From: Pseudomonas sp. GM78
Lineage (GTDB): Bacteria; Pseudomonadota; Gammaproteobacteria; Pseudomonadales; Pseudomonadaceae
NCBI RefSeq assembly: GCF_000282475.1
Contig: NZ_AKJF01000064.1
Location: 1-64,000, forward strand
Direction: 5' to 3'
DNA length: 64,000 nucleotides
Part shown: in pieces, positions 27,426-39,707 of the stretch
Numbering within the stretch: position 1 is the first letter of the stretch
Layout: each line of letters starts with the position of its first letter
Notes under the pieces: model-generated
The model's database searches: none
Told to the model about the DNA's origin: nothing
The model's input: only the letters and a program-made list of their open reading frames with translations
Position numbers and translations under genes: made by a program

Positions 27426-28589
27426 ATGAGCTACCCATCCCTGAACTTTGCCCTCGGTGAAACCATCGACATGCTGCGCGATCAGGTTCAGTCCTTCGTC
27501 GCCAAGGAGATCGCCCCGCGCGCCGCCCAGATCGACATCGACAACCTGTTCCCCGCTGACCTGTGGCGCAAATTCGGCGACATGGGCCTGCTGGGCATTA
27601 CCGTGCCGGAAGAGTACGGCGGTGCCGGCCTGGGTTACCTGGCGCACGTGGTCGCGATGGAAGAAATCAGCCGTGGCTCGGCCTCTGTGGCCCTGTCCTA
27701 TGGCGCGCACTCCAACCTCTGCGTCAACCAGATCAACCGCAATGGCAACCACGAACAGAAATCCAAATACCTGCCGAAGCTGATCAGCGGCGAACACATC
27801 GGCGCCCTGGCCATGAGTGAGCCGAACGCCGGTTCCGACGTGGTCTCGATGAAGTTGCGTGCCGACAAACGCGGCGATCACTACGTGCTCAACGGCAGCA
27901 AGACCTGGATCACCAACGGTCCGGATGCCAACACCTACGTGATCTACGCCAAGACCGACCTGGAAAAAGGCCCCCACGGCATCACCGCCTTCATCGTCGA
28001 GCGCGACTGGAAAGGCTTCAGCCGCAGCAACAAGTTCGACAAGCTCGGCATGCGCGGCTCGAACACCTGCGAGCTGTTCTTCGATGACGTGGAAGTGCCA
28101 GAAGAGAACATCCTCGGCGTGCTCAACGGCGGCGTGAAGGTGCTGATGAGCGGCCTCGACTACGAGCGCGTCGTCCTCTCCGGCGGCCCGACCGGGATCA
28201 TGCAGGCCTGCATGGACCTGATCGTGCCGTACATCCACGACCGCAAGCAGTTCGGCCAGAGCATCGGCGAGTTCCAGCTGATCCAGGGCAAGGTCGCCGA
28301 CATGTACACCCAGCTCAATGCCAGCCGTGCCTATCTGTATGCCGTGGCCCAGGCCTGCGAGCGCGGCGAAACCACGCGCAAGGACGCCGCCGGCGTGATC
28401 CTCTACAGCGCCGAGCGCGCCACGCAAATGGCCCTCGACGCGATCCAGATTCTCGGTGGCAATGGCTACATCAACGAGTTCCCGGCCGGTCGCCTGCTGC
28501 GTGACGCCAAGCTGTACGAAATCGGCGCGGGCACCAGTGAAATCCGTCGCATGCTGATCGGCCGCGAACTGTTCAACGAAACCCGCTAA
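27426..28589 (+). CDS. liuA: Isovaleryl-CoA dehydrogenase
   Basis: Oxidises isovaleryl-CoA to 3-methylcrotonyl-CoA. The 387-aa ACAD has [19 protein letters not shown] (about residues 126-144) and the family-diagnostic catalytic glutamate in [20 protein letters not shown]-terminal [20 protein letters not shown] is typical. First gene of liuABCD, preceded by two LiuR-type boxes and AAAAGG before the ATG. Confidence 0.96.
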   Translation: MSYPSLNFALGETIDMLRDQVQSFVAKEIAPRAAQIDIDNLFPADLWRKFGDMGLLGITVPEEYGGAGLGYLAHVVAMEEISRGSASVALSYGAHSNLCVNQINRNGNHEQKSKYLPKLISGEHIGALAMSEPNAGSDVVSMKLRADKRGDHYVLNGSKTWITNGPDANTYVIYAKTDLEKGPHGITAFIVERDWKGFSRSNKFDKLGMRGSNTCELFFDDVEVPEENILGVLNGGVKVLMSGLDYERVVLSGGPTGIMQACMDLIVPYIHDRKQFGQSIGEFQLIQGKVADMYTQLNASRAYLYAVAQACERGETTRKDAAGVILYSAERATQMALDAIQILGGNGYINEFPAGRLLRDAKLYEIGAGTSEIRRMLIGRELFNETR

Positions 28590-28601
28590 ACGGAGCTGTC
28601 C

Positions 28602-30209
<1,608 letters not shown>

Positions 30210-30218
30210 TCTCGAACC

Positions 30219-30308
30219 TGTAGGAGCGAGGCTTGCCCGCGAACAGGCATAACGCGGTGCAACAGGGACACCGCGGTGCTTCCTTCGCGGGCAAGCCTCG
30301 CTCCTACA
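30219..30308. repeat. REP doublet inside the liu operon
   Basis: Perfect 25-bp arms (30219-30243, 30284-30308; core TGTAGGAGCGAGGCTTGCCCG) between liuB and liuC. The liu genes on both sides are in one direction and otherwise nearly contiguous, so this hairpin sits within a transcript. Confidence 0.9.
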
Positions 30309-30335
30309 AGGACAGAGTTGTGGAGACGGATGAAT

Positions 30336-31150
30336 ATGAGCGACTTCAACACCCTCGAACTGCTGACCGACCCCCGTGGCTTTGCCACGCTGTGGCTCAG
30401 CCGTGAAGAAAAGAACAACGCGTTCAATGCCCAGATGATCCGCGAACTGATCCTCGCCCTGGACAAGGTAGCGAGTGATGCGAACCTGCGTTTCCTGCTG
30501 GTACGTGGCCGCGGCAAGCACTTCAGCGCGGGCGCCGACCTGGCCTGGATGCAGCAATCGGCCGAACTCGATTACGCCACCAACCTCGACGACGCCCGTG
30601 AACTGGCGGAATTGATGTACAACCTCGCCAAGCTGAAAATCCCGACCCTGGCCGTGGTGCAAGGCGCGGCGTTTGGCGGTGCCCTGGGCCTGATCAGTTG
30701 CTGTGACATGGCCATCGGCGCCGATGACGCGCAGTTCTGCCTGTCGGAAGTGCGTATCGGCCTGGCGCCGGCCGTAATCAGCCCGTTCGTGGTGCAAGCC
30801 ATGGGCGAGCGCGCCACGCGACGTTATGCCTTGACCGCCGAGCGTTTCGGCGGGCAACGGGCCCGGGAACTCGGCCTGTTGTCGGAGAGTTACCCGACGG
30901 CCGAGCTGGAACAGAAAATCGAGCAATGGATCGACAACCTGCTGCTCAACAGCCCGGCCGCCATGCGCGCCAGCAAGGACTTGCTGCGTGAAGTCGGCGA
31001 CGGCACGCTGACCCCGTCCCTGCGTCGCTACACCGAGAACGCCATCGCCCGCATCCGCGTCAGTCCCGAAGGCCAGGAAGGCCTGCGCGCCTTTCTGCAA
31101 AAACGTCCGCCGAGCTGGCAAGCCGCAACCACCACCAAGGAGCCGCGTTG

Positions 31151-31151
<1 letters not shown>
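30336..31151 (+). CDS. liuC: Methylglutaconyl-CoA hydratase
   Basis: Hydrates 3-methylglutaconyl-CoA to HMG-CoA. The 271-aa crotonase-fold protein has the CoA-binding/oxyanion segments FSAGADLAWMQ and VQGAAFGGALGLISCCDMAI, with the catalytic glutamate in CLSEVRIGLAPAVISPFV. ATG 30336 and ATG 30330 are both possible; GGAG at 30322-30325 lies 10 or 4 bases away. A much earlier in-frame ATG at 30276 lies inside the REP and is not credible. The stop overlaps the liuD start. Confidence 0.93.
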
Positions 31152-33106
<1,955 letters not shown>

Positions 33107-33112
33107 CAGGCA

Positions 33113-33142
33113 GGCCGGTCCCGCGCATGGCGCGGGCCGGCC
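33113..33142. terminator. Hairpin after liuD
   Basis: GGCCGGTCCCGCGC pairs with GCGCGGGCCGGCC (one bulged T) around a 3-base loop, between convergent liuD and the S24 regulator gene; no T-tract. Confidence 0.6.
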
Positions 33143-33145
33143 TGG

Positions 33146-33784
33146 CTAGAACTTGACGGTCGCCTGGACTACCACGCCGATGATTCGGCACTCATCGGTG
33201 AACAGGCTTTTCGGATAGGTCGGATTGAGCGGGACCAGGTAACGCTGCCCGCCCTCTTCGCTCAACTTGCGGAAAATCGCTTCGCTGCTGTCGGGCCATT
33301 GCGCGATCACCAGCTTGCCCGGCACCGCGTCCACGTCCGGGTCCACCAGGATCAACATGCCCTCGGCAACGCTGGGGCCGCTGGGTGCGGTCATGGCATC
33401 GCCAACCACCGTCAGCCAGAACGCCGCGCCTCGGGCATGGTAGTCCGACAGTTCGAAGCGGTACGGCGCCCGCTCTCCATCGCGCACCTGCGCGGTGTCC
33501 CGCCAGTCACTGACCGGGTAGCGAAAGTACGGGTTGTACTTTTGCGTCAGGCAAACCTCGTCGTCCTGTTCCTGCGCCGGCTCGCGAATCACCAGCGCCA
33601 CTTCGAGGAAATCCAGGCCCAGGGCCTGCAGCACCCGATTCATGTCATCGATGCCGGGCTGACGGCGTTTTGTCAGCCAATGCCCGATACCACCCTGGGA
33701 CATCCCGAGGCGGTCGGCGAGTATTTCCTGAGTGATCTTGAGCTCACTCATCTTGGACTTGACCAACGCTATCCATTTATCCAT
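33146..33784 (-). CDS. XRE/S24 LexA-like repressor with Ser-to-Ala change at the catalytic site
   Basis: Phage-repressor-type regulator. From ATG 33784 the product is 212 aa: a Cro/CI HTH (ITQEILADRLGMSQGGIGHW, about residues 17-36) followed by an S24 domain. In this fold the nucleophile is the Ser of G-(N/D)-S-M; here the motif is VVGDAMTAPSG, with Ala130 (codon GCC, 33395-33397). The Lys of the dyad is present in AIFRKLSEE. RecA-stimulated self-cleavage should be lost. It resembles PrtR/CI proteins, but no pyocin genes adjoin. The in-frame ATG at 33826 overlaps a candidate operator, so I use 33784. Confidence 0.85.
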   Translation of the reverse strand: MDKWIALVKSKMSELKITQEILADRLGMSQGGIGHWLTKRRQPGIDDMNRVLQALGLDFLEVALVIREPAQEQDDEVCLTQKYNPYFRYPVSDWRDTAQVRDGERAPYRFELSDYHARGAAFWLTVVGDAMTAPSGPSVAEGMLILVDPDVDAVPGKLVIAQWPDSSEAIFRKLSEEGGQRYLVPLNPTYPKSLFTDECRIIGVVVQATVKF

Positions 33785-33828
33785 GTGCGGCACGATACGT
33801 GGCGAGCCTCGCCCGACAAAACACAAAA

Positions 33829-33867
33829 TGTAGTATTAATACAATTGTCATAAATACATAACGTATT
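33829..33867. promoter_or_regulatory. Candidate operators between the S24 regulator and the DUF6124-type gene
   Basis: GTATTAATAC (33833-33842, perfect palindrome, within TGTAGTATTAATACA) and AATAC-ATAAC-GTATT (33853-33867) lie in the AT-rich divergent gap. CI-like repressors usually bind such paired palindromes next to their own gene; binding by this protein is inferred. Confidence 0.5.
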
Positions 33868-33907
33868 AGGATGGATTCACGGATCTGAATTTATCACGGA
33901 GCACGCC

Positions 33908-34255
33908 TTGACCATGAATCCACCCAGCAACGACTTGCCCGACATACAAATCGATACGTCCCTCAACTCACCGCAGGGTTCTGCCGCCGCACAGCGAGCG
34001 CTGGATTACTACTTGAAACCAGCTGTTGCAGAGGAAGCGGTACAAGCGCATCTCTTTGACGTAAACCGTAACATCGGCATCGAGGAAGCCCTGGTGCATG
34101 CTTCGGGGCTGCTGCGTTGTGCGGCCGCCACCGCCTACGAGTCAGCCAACCACCTGCACGGTGCGCATCGGGATTTGGCGCTCTCGACCGTGCATATGAT
34201 CGACATGGCAAAGGCCATGGTGAACCGCTCCCTGGAGGGCGGCAAGAATGGGTAG
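33908..34255 (+). CDS. DUF6124/DUF3077-type hypothetical protein
   Basis: Function unknown. The product of about 115 aa is soluble; the segment NIGIEEALVHASGLLRCAAA followed by TAYESANHLHGAHRDLALST is the recognisable core of this Pseudomonas-specific family. Start is TTG 33908 (GGAG 6 bases upstream) or ATG 33914 (12 bases). It is divergent from the S24 regulator and so may be its target. The PrrF sRNA follows 93 bp downstream. Confidence 0.75.
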   Translation: MTMNPPSNDLPDIQIDTSLNSPQGSAAAQRALDYYLKPAVAEEAVQAHLFDVNRNIGIEEALVHASGLLRCAAATAYESANHLHGAHRDLALSTVHMIDMAKAMVNRSLEGGKNG

Positions 34256-34314
34256 GAGGAAGGTGCGGAACAGAAGGACAGGAAAGAGTTTTCCCGACGC
34301 GCAGACGAAAACGT

Positions 34315-34346
34315 TTGACTTGCAAACGAGAATGATTATTATTGCA
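34315..34346 (+). promoter_or_regulatory. prrF promoter with Fur box
   Basis: TTGACT (34315-34320), 16-bp spacer, TATTAT (34337-34342). GAGAATGATTATTATTGCA (34328-34346) matches 13 of 19 positions of the Fur consensus and covers the -10, so iron-loaded Fur should block transcription. Confidence 0.88.
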
Positions 34347-34348
34347 TC

Positions 34349-34461
34349 AACTGATCGCGAGATCAGTCGATGGACCAGGTGACCTTAGGTCGGTCTCCTG
34401 GACTATCTCCTCATCAGGCTAATCACGGTTTTTGACCCGGCTTTTTGCCGGGTCTTTTTTT
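34349..34461 (+). ncRNA. prrF: PrrF iron-responsive small RNA
   Basis: About 113 nt. It starts AACTGATCGCGAGATCAG, contains the conserved antisense segment TCTCCTCATCAGGCTAATCA (34406 onward), and ends in GACCCGGC-TTTTT-GCCGGGTC plus seven T residues (34434-34461). These features match PrrF1/PrrF2, functional equivalents of RyhB that lower expression of iron-rich proteins such as SodB. Whether this is copy 1 or 2 cannot be told from this window. Confidence 0.93.
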
Positions 34462-34663
34462 GCCAGTTTTCTGGCTTATGGCTTCAGGCTAATGAAGTCT
34501 TGATGTGTCGCAAATTCGATGGCGCGGATCATATCAAAACAATGTTAGTTGGCAAGAGAAGCCTTAAACCATTGGGGCAAACTAATGGCAAATAGCACTT
34601 GAGAATCAATCGCATAATCTCTAAGCTGCGACGGCGTCAGGGAGGACGCCCCCCCTCAGATTA
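34462..34663. other. Non-coding gap between prrF and the gamma-glutamyltransferase gene
   Basis: No gene seen. A short hairpin GGCGTC-AGGGAG-GACGCC (34633-34650) lies just beyond the gamma-glutamyltransferase stop and may help end that minus-strand transcript. A weak Fur-like match near 34600 is not convincing. Confidence 0.4.
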
Positions 34664-36274
34664 TCAATACACGGCTATATGTGAGTCCGCTCGCGGCTCG
34701 GTCCCGCCACACAACACGCCGGTGACAGGGTCGCGCAAAATGATTTGCCCACGCCCGTAACTCGTGCGATCGCACACCACCTCGACTTCGTGCCCACGAC
34801 GAGCCAGTGCCGCCGCCATGTCTCGCGAAGTGTCCTGTTCGATGCCAACCTTCATTTCGCCCAACCACTGCCAGCGCGGCGCATCCAGGGCCGCTTGTGG
34901 GTTGAGCCCGAAATCCACCAGGTTCATGACCATCTGCACATGCCCCTGGGGCTGCATGTAGCCGCCCATCACGCCGAAAGGTCCCAGCGCCTGACCGTCC
35001 TTGCTGAGAAACCCGGGAATGATGGTGTGGAACGTCTTTTTCCCGGGTGCCAGGCAATTGGCGTGAGCGGGATCGAGGCTGAACTCTTCACCGCGGTTTT
35101 GCAGGGCAATACCGCTATCGGGCAACACCACGCCAGACCCAAAACCGTGATAATTGCTCTGGATGAATGAAACCATGTTGCCGTCGGCGTCGGCGGTGGC
35201 CAGGTAGACGGTGCCACTGGCATGGGGATCGCCCGGTTTGGGTGCCACCGCGCGGTCGCCGATCTGTGCCCGACGCTGGCTGGCATAGGCGTCGCTGAGC
35301 AAATCGTCCACGGCGACCCGCATGTGCTGTGGGTCGGTGATGTAGTGCAGTCCATCGCTATAAGCGAGCTTCATGGCTTCGAGCTGACGGTGCCAGGTCT
35401 GTTGGCTGTCACGGTGGTCGAAAGCAAATCCTTCGAGAATCTTCAGCGTCATCAAGGCCACCAGTCCCTGGCCGCTGGGCGGAATCTCCCAGACGTCGAC
35501 ACCGCGGTAATTGACCTTGATCGGCTCGACCCACTGGGCGCGGTAGTCTTGCAAATCGCTGGCGCGCAGATAACCGCCCGTGGCGCGCGAATGGGCGTCC
35601 AGGCGTTGCGCCAGCGCCCCGCGATAAAAGCTTTCACAACCGGTGGCCGCCAGTTCACTCAAGGTGCGTGCCTGGGCCGGGTTACGAAACAGTTCGCCTG
35701 CGCGCGGTGCGCGGCCGTCAATCAGAAAGGTTTCGAACCAGCTGTCGAGCACGTCGCTGCGATCAGGGGTGAAGTCCTCCAGCGCGGTTTGCCACTGCAA
35801 CGCAACCACCGGCGACACCGGAAAACCATCGCGCGCCAAGCTGATTGCTGGCTGCAACAGATCGGCAAAGGGCAGGCGACCAAACCGCGTGGACAACTCT
35901 GCCCAGGCGGATGGACAACCCGGTACGGTCACAGGCGTCCAGCCATGCAGGGGCATTTTTTCATGACCGGCCGCCTTCACCGCCTCGATGCTCAAGGCTT
36001 GCGGGGCTGCACCGTTGGCGTTCAGACCGTGCAGTTTGTCTTGGGTCCAGACCAACGCAAAGGCGTCGCCGCCAATCCCGCAGCCGGTGGGCTCGACCAC
36101 CGTCAGGGCCGCCGCCGTGGCAATCGCCGCATCGATGGCATTGCCACCGCGACGCATCATTTCAATCCCGGCTTCGGCGGCCAATGGCTGTGAGGCGGCG
36201 ACCATGCCGCGTTTGGCGAAGACACTTTGACGTTGTGAGGCGTAGGGATACTCATGGGCAGAAAACTTGAACAT
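34664..36274 (-). CDS. Gamma-glutamyltransferase-family enzyme, cytoplasmic
   Basis: Ntn-hydrolase that removes gamma-glutamyl groups or hydrolyses a related amide. The 536-aa protein matches GGT over its length: GGNAIDAAIATAAALTVVEP near the N-terminus, and a self-processing threonine in HASGTVYLATADADGNMVSF (about residue 358) that begins the small subunit; GPFGVMGGYMQPQGHVQ follows. Unlike secreted GGT it has no signal peptide, so the substrate must be imported, presumably by the adjacent ABC transporter. Related oxamate amidohydrolase (HpxW-like) activity is an alternative. ATG 36274 preferred over 36343. Confidence 0.85.
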   Translation of the reverse strand: MFKFSAHEYPYASQRQSVFAKRGMVAASQPLAAEAGIEMMRRGGNAIDAAIATAAALTVVEPTGCGIGGDAFALVWTQDKLHGLNANGAAPQALSIEAVKAAGHEKMPLHGWTPVTVPGCPSAWAELSTRFGRLPFADLLQPAISLARDGFPVSPVVALQWQTALEDFTPDRSDVLDSWFETFLIDGRAPRAGELFRNPAQARTLSELAATGCESFYRGALAQRLDAHSRATGGYLRASDLQDYRAQWVEPIKVNYRGVDVWEIPPSGQGLVALMTLKILEGFAFDHRDSQQTWHRQLEAMKLAYSDGLHYITDPQHMRVAVDDLLSDAYASQRRAQIGDRAVAPKPGDPHASGTVYLATADADGNMVSFIQSNYHGFGSGVVLPDSGIALQNRGEEFSLDPAHANCLAPGKKTFHTIIPGFLSKDGQALGPFGVMGGYMQPQGHVQMVMNLVDFGLNPQAALDAPRWQWLGEMKVGIEQDTSRDMAAALARRGHEVEVVCDRTSYGRGQIILRDPVTGVLCGGTEPRADSHIAVY

Positions 36275-36305
36275 GGCAGGACTCACACAAATGGGTTGGA
36301 CGGAC

Positions 36306-37085
36306 TCAAAGCACGCGACTGAGAAACGCTCGGGTACGGGCATGCTTCGGCTGGCTGAAGATCTGTTCGGGCGGCCCCTGCTCGATCAGTTCACCTTGAT
36401 CGAGCACCACCACCCGGTCGGCCACCTCGCGGGCAAAACCCATCTCGTGGGTGACCACGACCATGGTCATGCCCTCCTCGGCCAGTTCCTTCATCACTTG
36501 CAGCACTTCGCCGACTGTCTCCGGGTCCAGGGCGCTGGTGGGCTCGTCGAACAGCATCGCCTGGGGTTTCATCGCCAGCGCCCGGGCAATGGCAACCCGC
36601 TGCTGCTGGCCACCGGACAACATCGACGGATAGTGATCGGCTTTCTCCGCCAACCCGACGCGCTTGAGCAGCGCCCTCGCCTGTTCCACCGCCGCCGCAC
36701 GAGACACGCCCAAGACCTGGATCGGCGCTTCGATGATGTTTTCCAGGGCCGTCATGTGCGGAAACAGGTTGAAGCGCTGGAACACCATGCCGATGTCCCG
36801 GCGCTGGCGCGCGATGTTGCGTTCCGAGTCGCGGGCCAGGCTGCCATCGGCCCGGGTGCGGTAGCCCATCGGCCGACCGCCGACACGAATCTGCCCGGAC
36901 TGGATATCTTCCAGCAGGTTGATGCAGCGGATAAAGGTGGTTTTGCCGGAACCGGAAGCGCCGATCAGCACCACCACTTCACCGCGCCTCACTTGCAGTG
37001 AAATGCCCTTGAGAATTTCCAGGTCACCGAAAGACTTGTGAATATCCAGCGCCTCGATGACCAGCTCTTCACTCATGTGTGCCAT
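36306..37085 (-). CDS. Polar amino-acid ABC transporter, ATP-binding protein
   Basis: The 259-aa ATPase has Walker [20 protein letters not shown], signature [19 protein letters not shown] and Walker [20 protein letters not shown], the GlnQ/HisP pattern. The ATG at 37085 has GAGGGGG seven bases upstream, inside the end of the permease gene, which stops one base before. It works with the permease and binding protein upstream and precedes the gamma-glutamyltransferase gene by about 30 bp. Confidence 0.93.
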   Translation of the reverse strand: MAHMSEELVIEALDIHKSFGDLEILKGISLQVRRGEVVVLIGASGSGKTTFIRCINLLEDIQSGQIRVGGRPMGYRTRADGSLARDSERNIARQRRDIGMVFQRFNLFPHMTALENIIEAPIQVLGVSRAAAVEQARALLKRVGLAEKADHYPSMLSGGQQQRVAIARALAMKPQAMLFDEPTSALDPETVGEVLQVMKELAEEGMTMVVVTHEMGFAREVADRVVVLDQGELIEQGPPEQIFSQPKHARTRAFLSRVL

Positions 37086-37086
37086 C

Positions 37087-37854
37087 TCAACGCCCCCTCA
37101 ACAGTTTCATGGTGTTGCGCCCGAACATCCGGCTGGCGGCCGGTGCCGGACGATCGGACTGACCGAAGCGTTTTTCCAGCCAGCGCTGGAAGAAGCCCCA
37201 CAGCGTGGTCAGTGCCAGGAAGTAGATGGCCACGACCAGGTACAACTCGAACACGCGGAAAGTCGCCGAGGTCACCATTTGCGTGCTGAGCAGCAACTCC
37301 TGTACCCCGATGACGCTGACCAGCGTGGTGTTTTTCAACATCACGTTGAACTCGTTGCCCAGCGGCGGCACGATCACCCGGAATGCCTGGGGCAGGACGA
37401 TGCGCCGCATCAACTTGGCGAAGGTCATGCCCAGGGAGCGCCCGGCCTCGTATTGGCCCTTGTCCACCGCACCGATACCGGCACGGATGATCTCGGCCAT
37501 GTACGCGCCTTCGTTCAGGCCCAGGGCGATGATCGCGGCCTGGATGTTGCCGGGCACGACGATCCAGCCGAGATCCAGGTCCTCAAAGCGGAAAATGCCC
37601 CCCGCCGCCAATGCCGTGTACAGGAACACGATCTGCACCAGCAACGGCGTGCCGCGCATCAGCCAGACATAGAAACGCACCGGGTACTGCAACAGCGGGT
37701 TACTCGACAGCTTCATCAACGCCGCGATCAGCCCCAGGACGCAACCGAGCAACATCGCCGACACGCTGATCAGGCAGGTCAGCCACAGCCCCGTCAGGTA
37801 GACATCGCTGGGCTGCAACAGGTACTGCCAGAACACATCCCAATTGAAATTCAT
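37087..37854 (-). CDS. Polar amino-acid ABC transporter, permease
   Basis: The 255-aa HisM/GlnP-type permease has five to six membrane segments and the motif [21 protein letters not shown], which contacts the ATPase. Only one permease gene is present, so it probably forms a homodimer. It lies between the binding-protein gene (11-bp gap) and the ATPase gene. Confidence 0.93.
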   Translation of the reverse strand: MNFNWDVFWQYLLQPSDVYLTGLWLTCLISVSAMLLGCVLGLIAALMKLSSNPLLQYPVRFYVWLMRGTPLLVQIVFLYTALAAGGIFRFEDLDLGWIVVPGNIQAAIIALGLNEGAYMAEIIRAGIGAVDKGQYEAGRSLGMTFAKLMRRIVLPQAFRVIVPPLGNEFNVMLKNTTLVSVIGVQELLLSTQMVTSATFRVFELYLVVAIYFLALTTLWGFFQRWLEKRFGQSDRPAPAASRMFGRNTMKLLRGR

Positions 37855-37865
37855 CCGCTTTGCCC

Positions 37866-38672
37866 TCAGTCCAGTTTGTCACTGTCGACATGCCATTTAC
37901 TGAGTAGCGCGGCGTAACTGCCGTCGGCGCGCATGCCTTGCAACACCTCGGTCAATGCCACGGTCAGCTGCGGGTCGCTTTTGCGCACGCCGAAGCCGGT
38001 GAGGATGCGGTTGAACGCCGGCACCGCCGACTGGAACAGGTCAGGCGCGAGTTGCTGATAGTGGCCGGCGGACTCGACCGTGGTGCCGAAAGCGTCCACC
38101 TGATTGATGCGCAAGGCCTGGAACGCATCGGCGTCGACGTTGTACACCACCAGTTTCATCGGCGCCTTGCCGGCGGCTTCGAGCTTTTCGTTTTCCTTGC
38201 CCAGCAGCACCCGGATGGTCGAACCGTTACTGACCGCGACCTTGAGTCCGGACAGATCCTCCAGGGTGTTCACCGCTTTCGGGTTGCCCTTGGGCACGAC
38301 AATGGATTGGCTGGAATACATGAAGTTGACGATGTCGATCACTTCGCGGCGTTCGGGCTTGTCGAACAACTGATCGACGATCATGTCGCACTGCTGCGCC
38401 AGCAGCGCCGGAATCAGCCCGGCAAAAGGCGAGATGCGCCACTCGACCTTCTTGTCACCCAGGCGCTGGGCAATTGCCTCCCCCATGTCGACCTGCAGCC
38501 CCACCGGTTTCTGCTTCACGTCAAAGGACACCAACGGTGGTGAGTCCATGCCGGAGCAATAGACGATCTTCTCGCTCTTGCTCAATCGCTCGGGTAACTC
38601 GGGGGCGGCAAGCGCCCATTGCGAACACAGACTCAAGGTGAACACGGCAACTAACGCGCAAGGCTTGTGCAT
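37866..38672 (-). CDS. Polar amino-acid ABC transporter, periplasmic binding protein
   Basis: The 268-aa precursor has a signal peptide ending ...SQWALA-APELPE and an SBP type 3 fold: PPLVSFDVKQKPVGLQVDMG, AGLIPALLAQQCDMIVDQL and LSGLKVAVSNGSTIRVLL. A cysteine (YCSGMD) replaces the usual residues near the ligand entry. The ligand is not predictable; the neighbouring gamma-glutamyltransferase suggests a gamma-glutamyl or similar compound. Confidence 0.9.
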   Translation of the reverse strand: MHKPCALVAVFTLSLCSQWALAAPELPERLSKSEKIVYCSGMDSPPLVSFDVKQKPVGLQVDMGEAIAQRLGDKKVEWRISPFAGLIPALLAQQCDMIVDQLFDKPERREVIDIVNFMYSSQSIVVPKGNPKAVNTLEDLSGLKVAVSNGSTIRVLLGKENEKLEAAGKAPMKLVVYNVDADAFQALRINQVDAFGTTVESAGHYQQLAPDLFQSAVPAFNRILTGFGVRKSDPQLTVALTEVLQGMRADGSYAALLSKWHVDSDKLD

Positions 38673-38714
38673 GGTGCATGACTCCAGTTGGCTGCAACGA
38701 AGGGGGTTGTTCTT

Positions 38715-39383
38715 CTAGGGGTGGGCTTCGAGAAACTGAATGAGTCGCGGGATGGTGCCCTCGATGTGTTCGCACACCACGGCGGCGGCTTTGTCCGGGT
38801 CGCCGCAGCGCAATGCTTCAATAATCGAGGCGTGTTCGTCCCGGGCGCTGCGGGGTTTGTCGGCGTGTTGCAGCCACAGGCGCATGTGCGGTTCGATCAC
38901 CGAATACAGCGCCGAAATCTGCCGCATCAGGCGCGGCCGTTCACTCAGGCTGCACAGGTATTCATGGAAGGCACGATGGCGGCTGACCCACTCGGCGCCG
39001 TCCTCGCGGTAGTCGTCCATCTCATCGAGCAGGCGCTCGAGATGGCTGAAATGACGCTCGGTGAGTTTGGTCACGGCCACACGGATCGCGAGACCTTCAA
39101 GGGCGCTGCGCATCTCGAACACTTCACGCATTTCCTCGATGTTCAGGCCTCGGACGATGGCGCCGCGATTGGGCCGCAGCGTCACCAGGCCATCGGCATC
39201 CAGGCGCCGGAAGGCTTCGCGCACCGGCATGCGGCTCATGCCGATTTCCCCGGCGATGTCCTCGGCAATCAGTCGCTCTCCGGTGCGGTAGCGCCCTTTG
39301 CAGATGGCCTCCAGCAGAAAGTTGTAAGCCTCTTCCTCGGCGGTGACAGGTTGGCGCTCGGTATAGGCAGGGGCGAATTTCAT
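38715..39383 (-). CDS. GntR-family (FCD) transcriptional regulator
   Basis: The product is 222 aa from ATG 39383, which has AAGGTG 9 bases upstream. N-terminal winged HTH (GERLIAEDIAGEIGMSRMPV, REAFRRLDADGLVTLRPNRG), then an FCD domain with metal-ligand-type residues (HRAFHEYLCSL, YSVIEPHMRLWL, EHASIIEALRCGD). It is 42 bp upstream of the binding-protein gene in the same direction, so it probably controls the transporter/GGT operon and itself. Confidence 0.9.
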   Translation of the reverse strand: MKFAPAYTERQPVTAEEEAYNFLLEAICKGRYRTGERLIAEDIAGEIGMSRMPVREAFRRLDADGLVTLRPNRGAIVRGLNIEEMREVFEMRSALEGLAIRVAVTKLTERHFSHLERLLDEMDDYREDGAEWVSRHRAFHEYLCSLSERPRLMRQISALYSVIEPHMRLWLQHADKPRSARDEHASIIEALRCGDPDKAAAVVCEHIEGTIPRLIQFLEAHP

Positions 39384-39707
39384 CGGGTGCACCTTTTGCA
39401 TTTTTGTATCCAATTATCCATAAAGCCAAAAAAGCACGTTGCGTGCCAAATTTCGCTTAGCGGCGACAGGTGTTTGATTAGATTGATGTATTGCCATCAC
39501 AAGGGGGCCTGCTCAAGGCATGAAGCGTCGACGCAAGCGAGTTGAAATGCCCCAATCTGTAACCTTTCGGCCACATTAAGGTGCGCGTGGTAACACGACT
39601 GATCGTTATCAGGCGGCTGCCGGGTGAAACGTTTTATCTGCGCTGCCAGCCCTCTTCGCTTGCGTGTAAAGTAGCCGGCATAAAAATCTCAATCAGGAAC
39701 CCTGACC
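39384..39707. other. Upstream region of gntR gene and of the carboxypeptidase gene
   Basis: TTGTATCCAAT (39404-39414) resembles the TTGTATACAA-type operators of FCD-GntR proteins and lies just upstream of the chosen start at 39383. Apart from this candidate operator I see no gene or RNA in the gap. Confidence 0.4.

Noticed and set aside
33146-33784. PrtR-type pyocin/tailocin regulator
   Set aside because: No holin, lysin, tail or other pyocin gene occurs within the window on either side.
34590-34615. A second Fur box near TGAGAATCAATCGCA
   Set aside because: Only about 10 of 14 positions match and no gene or RNA with promoter elements follows.
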